Source: CAZTCJ01 sp964612085 | GTDB lineage: Bacteria; Pseudomonadota; Alphaproteobacteria; JAJFIK01 | DNA length: 10,235 bases | Reading direction: 5' to 3' | NCBI GenBank assembly: GCA_964612085.1 | Contig: CAZTCJ010000114.1 | Coordinates: 1 to 10,235, forward strand | Shown: positions 6,210-10,235 of the stretch, piece after piece | How the letters are laid out: each line of letters begins with the position of its first letter | How positions within the stretch are numbered: position 1 is the stretch's first letter | Translations under genes and position numbers: made by a program | Notes under the pieces: generated by a model | The model's database searches: none | What the model was told of the DNA's origin: nothing | What the model saw: the letters and a program-made list of their open reading frames with translations, nothing else

Positions 6210-8105
6210 ATGTTCCGGACATTGCTCAAGCCCGCGACGCCGCCGAAATGGCTGCGCGCTTATGAACGCTTCGTGCCCGATGATCCGCAGACGGAGCCCG
6301 GCGCGCCCGATGCGCCGGAATTGCTGGACGAGGTGGTGGCGACGAAGACGCTGCCCGGCTCGCCCACCGGCTTCATCTGGTTCATCATCCAGAACCATTT
6401 CAAGACGCGGCTGATCCTGCTCTATCTCACGGCCATCGTCTCCATGGCGCTCGACAGTTTCGCGCCTCTGGCCCTTGGCGCGCTCGTGGACACGCTGGGG
6501 CCGGGCGGCACCGGGACCGATATCCCGGGCGCCATCACCTGGTTCGCCGTACTCGCGGGCTTGTGGCTGTTCTCGGAACTGATGATCCGGCTGTTCGAGA
6601 TCCAGGACATTCACCTGTGGCCGCGCATGCGCGTGCTGACCCAGAAATATCTGTTCCGCTATCTCCAGGACCATTCGCCGCGCTATTTCCAGGACACGTT
6701 CGCCGGACGGCTGGCCCAGAAAGTGCGCACGGCGGGGCAGGCGGTGAATTCGCTGAGCCATCTGGTGGCGCTCGATTTTTCCCAGATCCTAGTGCAGCTT
6801 TTCGTCAGCCTGATCATTCTCTATCTGGAAAACCCCTGGTTCGCCGCCGCACTGATCGTCTGGATCGTCCTTTATCTGACCATCGCCACGATCTTCGCGC
6901 GCTATTGCGTGGCCCTAGCGAACGAGTCCTCGCAACGCTGGTCGGCCTTGTCGGGCAAGATCGTCGATTCCATCAGCAATATGGACGCGGTGCGCGCCTT
7001 CTCCAGGGCCGAGCACGAGCGTAAATTCGTGAGCTGGTACTGGTTCCGGGCCATGATCAGCGTCATGCGCCTGCGCTGGTACATCACGGTGATGCGCATC
7101 GCCCAGGGCTCGGCCATCTGGATCATGCGTGTGGGGCTGATCGGCTTTGCCTTGTGGGAAGTGACCAAGGGTACACTGACGGTCGGCGGCTTTACCGCCG
7201 TCGTGCTGATCGTGGCGCAGATCGGCGGCAACTTGCGCAACCTGTCTTTCCGCATCATGGATTTCTTCGAATATTACGGCACCCTGACGGAATCCCTGGA
7301 AATCATCACGGCCCCCCATGAAATCGTCGACCGGCCGGGCGCCAAGCCGCTGGTGGTGACCCAGGGCGGCATCGAGTTCGACCGCTTGAAATTCGCCTAT
7401 GCGGACGGCACCACCGTCTTTCCGGATCTGAACCTCAGCATCAAGCCGGGCGAGAAGGTGGGCATTGTGGGCCGCTCGGGCGCGGGCAAAAGCACGCTGA
7501 TCAAGCTCCTACGCCGCCAGTTCGAGCCCACGGGCGGGCGCATTCTGATCGACGGCCAGGATATTCTCGAGGTGACCTGGGACTCGCTCAATGACGCGGT
7601 GGCGGAAGTGCCCCAAAGCCCGAGCATCTTCCACCGCAAGATCCGGGACAATATCCGCTATGCCGATCCGAGCGCGGATGAAGACCGGGTGGTCGAGGCC
7701 GCGCGCCTGGCCCATGCCCATGATTTCATTGCGAGCCGCTATATGGGCTATGACACGCTTGTCGGCGAGCAGGGCATCAAGCTGTCCGGCGGCGAGCGCC
7801 AGCGGGTCTCCATCGCCCGGGCCTTCCTGAAGGATGCGCGCATCCTGGTGCTGGACGAAGCCACCTCGGCCCTTGATTCGGAGTCGGAGGATCTGATCCA
7901 GCAGGCCCTGTTCGACCTGATGAAAGGCCGTACCGTGATCGCCATCGCCCACCGGCTGTCCACGCTGACGGGCATGGACCGGATCATCGTACTCGACAAG
8001 GGGCGCATCGCGGAGCAGGGCTCCCACGACGCGTTGTTGCGGCTCGGCGGCATCTATGCCCGGCTCTGGCAACGCCAGGCGGGCGGCTTCTTAAAAGATC
8101 GCTGA
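6210..8105 (+). CDS. ABC transporter half-exporter (fused permease and ATPase)
   Basis: The 631-residue protein fuses an exporter-type membrane domain and one ATPase domain, as in MsbA- or multidrug-type half-transporters that act as homodimers in the inner membrane. Hydrophobic segments lie near residues 67-95, 109-131, 187-208, 210-232, 297-317 and 325-341. The ATPase domain has Walker A GRSGAGKST (421-429), Q-loop Gln469 in VPQSPSIF, signature LSGGERQR (525-532), Walker B ILVLDEATSALD with Asp549 and Glu550, and switch His581 in IAHRLS. All catalytic residues are intact. The start at ATG 6210 has GAGG six nt upstream; ATG 6198 and TTG 6153 are alternatives. An N-terminal tail of about 55 soluble residues precedes the first helix. 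The gene follows moeB by 78 bp on the same strand. The substrate cannot be inferred. Confidence 0.94.
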   Translation: MFRTLLKPATPPKWLRAYERFVPDDPQTEPGAPDAPELLDEVVATKTLPGSPTGFIWFIIQNHFKTRLILLYLTAIVSMALDSFAPLALGALVDTLGPGGTGTDIPGAITWFAVLAGLWLFSELMIRLFEIQDIHLWPRMRVLTQKYLFRYLQDHSPRYFQDTFAGRLAQKVRTAGQAVNSLSHLVALDFSQILVQLFVSLIILYLENPWFAAALIVWIVLYLTIATIFARYCVALANESSQRWSALSGKIVDSISNMDAVRAFSRAEHERKFVSWYWFRAMISVMRLRWYITVMRIAQGSAIWIMRVGLIGFALWEVTKGTLTVGGFTAVVLIVAQIGGNLRNLSFRIMDFFEYYGTLTESLEIITAPHEIVDRPGAKPLVVTQGGIEFDRLKFAYADGTTVFPDLNLSIKPGEKVGIVGRSGAGKSTLIKLLRRQFEPTGGRILIDGQDILEVTWDSLNDAVAEVPQSPSIFHRKIRDNIRYADPSADEDRVVEAARLAHAHDFIASRYMGYDTLVGEQGIKLSGGERQRVSIARAFLKDARILVLDEATSALDSESEDLIQQALFDLMKGRTVIAIAHRLSTLTGMDRIIVLDKGRIAEQGSHDALLRLGGIYARLWQRQAGGFLKDR

Positions 8106-8133
8106 GCGCGGCGGGTCCGCGTAGACTGCCGCC

Positions 8134-9309
8134 ATGAACAGCAAGACCCTTTCCATCAGCCTGCTGGTGCTGGCCGAGATCGCAGGCATGAGCCTGTGGT
8201 TCACCTCCGCCGCCGTGCTGCCCGATCTGTTGCGCGACGCGCAGATCGCGCCCATGGCCCAGGCGTTGCTCTCAAGCGGCGTACAGGCGGGCTTCGTGCT
8301 GGGCGCGCTCGCCATCGCCATGACGGGCCTGGCCGACCGGCTGGATCCGCGCCGCGCCTTCGCCGCTTCGGCCCTCATGGCGGCCCTCGCCAATCTGGGT
8401 CTGCTGGTCACCGAACCGGGCAGTGCGGCATCGATCCTGTCACGGATCATCACCGGCGCCTGTCTGGCGGGCGTCTATCCGGTGGGCATGAAGATCGCCG
8501 TGGGCTGGGGCACCAAGGACCGGGGCCTGCTGGTGGGCTTGCTCGTCGGTGCCCTGACATTAGGCTCGGCTATGCCTCATCTGGCGGCTTTTCTCGGTGG
8601 GACGGATTGGCGGATCACGGTGCTCGTCACCTCGAAATGCGCCGTGCTCGGCGGCGCGCTGATCCTGTTCACGCAACTCGGGCCCCATCATGTCCGGGCA
8701 CCCCGCTTCCGGCTCGACGTGGCCAAGATCGCCTGGACAGACCGGCGCGTCCGCCTCGCCTATCTGGGGTATCTGGGCCATATGTGGGAGCTTTACGCCA
8801 TGTGGGCCTGGATCGCGGTGGCGCTGGCTGTCGCGTTCGAACCCCGGCTGGGCCTTGAGAGTGCTGCGTCCGCCGCCAAGCTTACCGCGTTTTTCGCCAT
8901 CGCCTTGGGCGCTGCGGCTTGCGTCGGCGCGGGGCTGATCGCCGACCGGATCGGCAAGATCGACGTGACCATCTGGGCCATGGGGCTGAGCGGCGCGGCA
9001 GCGCTTGCCACGGCCGCCAGCTTCAACGCGCCGGTCTCCCTGCTGATCATCTTTGTGCTGATCTGGGGCGCGTCGGTGATCGCCGACTCCGCCCAGTTCT
9101 CGGCCATCGTGGCCGATTACGCCCCGCCCGACGCGGCGGGCAGCCTGCTGACTTTGCAGACGGCCTTAGGATTTACCCTGACGGCCTTCACGGTTCAGGC
9201 CGCGCCTTTGGCTGCGAATGCGCTGGGCTGGCCCATGACCTTCGTGATCCTGGCGCTCGGGCCCGCGGCGGGCATCGCCGCCATGGTGCGCCTGAAACGG
9301 ATCGCCTGA
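8134..9309 (+). CDS. MFS transporter
   Basis: This 391-residue, highly hydrophobic protein has the length and roughly twelve membrane helices of a major facilitator superfamily transporter. The conserved motif A-like loop GLADRLDPRR is at residues 65-74 between helices 2 and 3, and its counterpart in the second half, GAGLIADRIGK, is at 265-275. The central segment GHMWELYAMWAW (215-226) at the start of the second half occurs in a bacterial MFS subgroup of unassigned substrate. The start at ATG 8134 lies 28 bp after the ABC transporter stop; no good ribosome binding site is seen, so translation may depend on the upstream gene. It converges on the small membrane protein gene with a 3-bp gap and no visible terminator. 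Substrate and direction are unknown. Confidence 0.92.
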   Translation: MNSKTLSISLLVLAEIAGMSLWFTSAAVLPDLLRDAQIAPMAQALLSSGVQAGFVLGALAIAMTGLADRLDPRRAFAASALMAALANLGLLVTEPGSAASILSRIITGACLAGVYPVGMKIAVGWGTKDRGLLVGLLVGALTLGSAMPHLAAFLGGTDWRITVLVTSKCAVLGGALILFTQLGPHHVRAPRFRLDVAKIAWTDRRVRLAYLGYLGHMWELYAMWAWIAVALAVAFEPRLGLESAASAAKLTAFFAIALGAAACVGAGLIADRIGKIDVTIWAMGLSGAAALATAASFNAPVSLLIIFVLIWGASVIADSAQFSAIVADYAPPDAAGSLLTLQTALGFTLTAFTVQAAPLAANALGWPMTFVILALGPAAGIAAMVRLKRIA

Positions 9310-9312
9310 TCG

Positions 9313-9522
9313 TCAGCCCCAGGACGTGGGCGTGCGTTCCGACGACCCGTCATCATCGTCGTCGTCATCGTCCTTTTCCCAATCGTCGTCTTCACGCCGA
9401 TTGGTCAGCAGATAGCCCAGGGGCAGGATCAGGAGCAGACCGAACGCGCCGGGCCCCAGCACGAAGGACAGCGCCAAGGTGATCACGGCACTGATGGCCA
9501 GCCAAGTCATCCAGCGGGGCAT
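9313..9522 (-). CDS. Small hypothetical membrane protein with poly-aspartate tail
   Basis: I do not recognise this 69-residue protein. It has two hydrophobic segments, about residues 6-22 and 26-40, joined by a short Gly-Pro turn (LGPGAFG), giving a helical hairpin. A basic NRR stop follows, then a very acidic tail, DDDWEK plus eight aspartates (51-58), and a polar end. The tail is encoded by mixed GAC and GAT codons, so it is not a pure nucleotide repeat. The ATG at 9522 has AGG about 8 nt upstream and lies 15 bp after the dehydrogenase stop on the same strand, which suggests an operon. The positive-inside rule would place the acidic tail in the cytoplasm. The existence of the gene is supported by tight packing and sensible topology rather than by homology. 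Confidence 0.65.
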   Translation of the reverse strand: MPRWMTWLAISAVITLALSFVLGPGAFGLLLILPLGYLLTNRREDDDWEKDDDDDDDDGSSERTPTSWG

Positions 9523-9537
9523 GATGAGACCTGAATG

Positions 9538-10235
9538 CTAGAGCATGGACGGCAGAACGCGGTCCGGCGGCTTGTGGCCATCCACAAAGGTCTTGATATT
9601 GATGATGACCTTCTCGCCCATCTCCACCCGGCTTTCCACCGTGGCCGAGCCCAGATGGGGCAGCAGCACCACATTGTCGAGTTCGAGCAGGCGCGGGTTC
9701 ACCGCCGGTTCGTTTTCGAACACGTCGAGGCCCGCACCCGCCAGCTCGCCACTTTCCAGCATGCGGGCCAGCGCGTTCTCGTCGATCACCTCGCCACGGG
9801 AGGTATTGACGATATAGGCCTTGGGCTTCAGGAGCTTGAGCCTGCGCGCGGAGAGCAGGTGGAAGGTCGCGGGCGTATGCGGACAATTGACCGTGACGAT
9901 GTCCATGCGCGAGAGCATCTGGTCGAGGCTTTCCCAATAGGTCGCCTCAAGCTCGTCTTCGATCAGTGTACTGACGCGTTTGCGGTTATGATAATGGATC
10001 TGCAGGCCGAACGCCTTGGCCCGGCGCGCCACCGCTTGCCCGATCCGTCCCATGCCGACGATCCCGAGCCGCTTGCCCGAGACCCGGCGGCCCAGCATCC
10101 AGGTGGGCGACCAGCCGCCCCAATCGGTGCTGTGGGTTTCCAGATAGCGGGCGCCTTCGGCCAGCCGGCGCGGCACCGACAGGATCAGCGCCATGGTCAT
10201 GTCGGCGGTGTCCTCGGTCAGCACGCCCGGCGTGT
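9538..10235 (-). CDS. gyaR: D-2-hydroxyacid dehydrogenase, glyoxylate reductase / D-glycerate dehydrogenase type (5' partial)
   Basis: The reading frame is open to the right edge of the window (Thr-Pro-Gly precedes VLTEDTADM), so the N-terminal part, about 90-100 residues, lies outside. The enzyme reversibly reduces glyoxylate or hydroxypyruvate with NAD(P)H. The NAD(P)-binding Rossmann motif GIVGMGRIG is present, followed by HYHNRK; an Asn-Arg pair at this point is common in NADPH-preferring members. The catalytic residues are in place: Arg in NTSRGEV (codon 9796-9798), Glu in FENEPAV (codon 9709-9711) and His in LLPHLGSAT (codon 9655-9657). The small poly-Asp membrane protein gene follows 15 bp downstream. 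Family assignment is secure. The exact substrate, and hence the gene symbol, is inferred from similarity to the glyoxylate/hydroxypyruvate reductase branch. Confidence 0.9.
   Translation of the reverse strand, partial: TPGVLTEDTADMTMALILSVPRRLAEGARYLETHSTDWGGWSPTWMLGRRVSGKRLGIVGMGRIGQAVARRAKAFGLQIHYHNRKRVSTLIEDELEATYWESLDQMLSRMDIVTVNCPHTPATFHLLSARRLKLLKPKAYIVNTSRGEVIDENALARMLESGELAGAGLDVFENEPAVNPRLLELDNVVLLPHLGSATVESRVEMGEKVIINIKTFVDGHKPPDRVLPSML

Noticed and set aside
5265..6761. 498-codon - strand open frame opposite moeB and the ABC transporter
   Set aside because: A GC-rich shadow frame: the translation is rich in Arg, His, Gln and Gly with no domain, while the + strand genes carry all expected motifs.
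9350..9395. Asp-codon run as a microsatellite or phase-variable repeat
   Set aside because: The run mixes GAC and GAT codons and is short and imperfect, so slipped-strand switching is unlikely.

Overview
The window is a GC-rich, densely coded stretch of a bacterial chromosome, most likely from an alphaproteobacterium. That assignment rests on high-GC codon use, the coaBC-dut pair, and the character of the glyoxylate-reductase-type dehydrogenase and CysK sequences. The order or genus cannot be fixed from the sequence alone. No tRNA, rRNA, insertion sequence, CRISPR array, integron or attachment site was seen.

Left part (1-2804, + strand): the 3' part of coaBC (coenzyme A synthesis), dut (dUTPase), an Rrf2-family transcription regulator, and cysK (cysteine synthase). 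The first three are closely spaced. The 70-bp gap before cysK is AT-richer and full of short inverted repeats. The Rrf2 protein lacks the IscR cysteine cluster and ends in Asp-Phe-Thr-Ile. This resembles the C-terminal tail with which serine acetyltransferase (CysE) plugs the CysK active site. Together with the adjacent cysK, it suggests a CymR/CysK-like cysteine-status sensor, and it is the most interesting observation here.

Middle part (2805-5333): a small, lower-GC gene for an unrecognised protein with three membrane segments (2963-3271, +) meets an alpha/beta hydrolase gene (3268-4278, -) tail to tail, with overlapping stop codons. The hydrolase lies directly downstream of a DUF1906-SH3 protein gene (4290-5183, -), and the two form a probable two-gene operon. 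A 150-bp divergent promoter region (5184-5333) with repeated CGCTCT motifs separates it from the next gene.

Right part (5334-10235): a MoeB/ThiF-type adenylyltransferase, an ABC-type half-exporter and an MFS transporter follow on the + strand. On the - strand, a D-2-hydroxyacid dehydrogenase of glyoxylate/D-glycerate type, cut by the window end, is followed by a small two-helix membrane protein with a poly-aspartate tail. The MFS gene and the small-protein gene converge with a 3-bp gap.

Most of the window is core metabolism and ordinary transport. The parts that deserve attention are the Rrf2-cysK module with its repeat-rich leader, and the compositionally distinct middle segment with the signal-less DUF1906-SH3/hydrolase pair.
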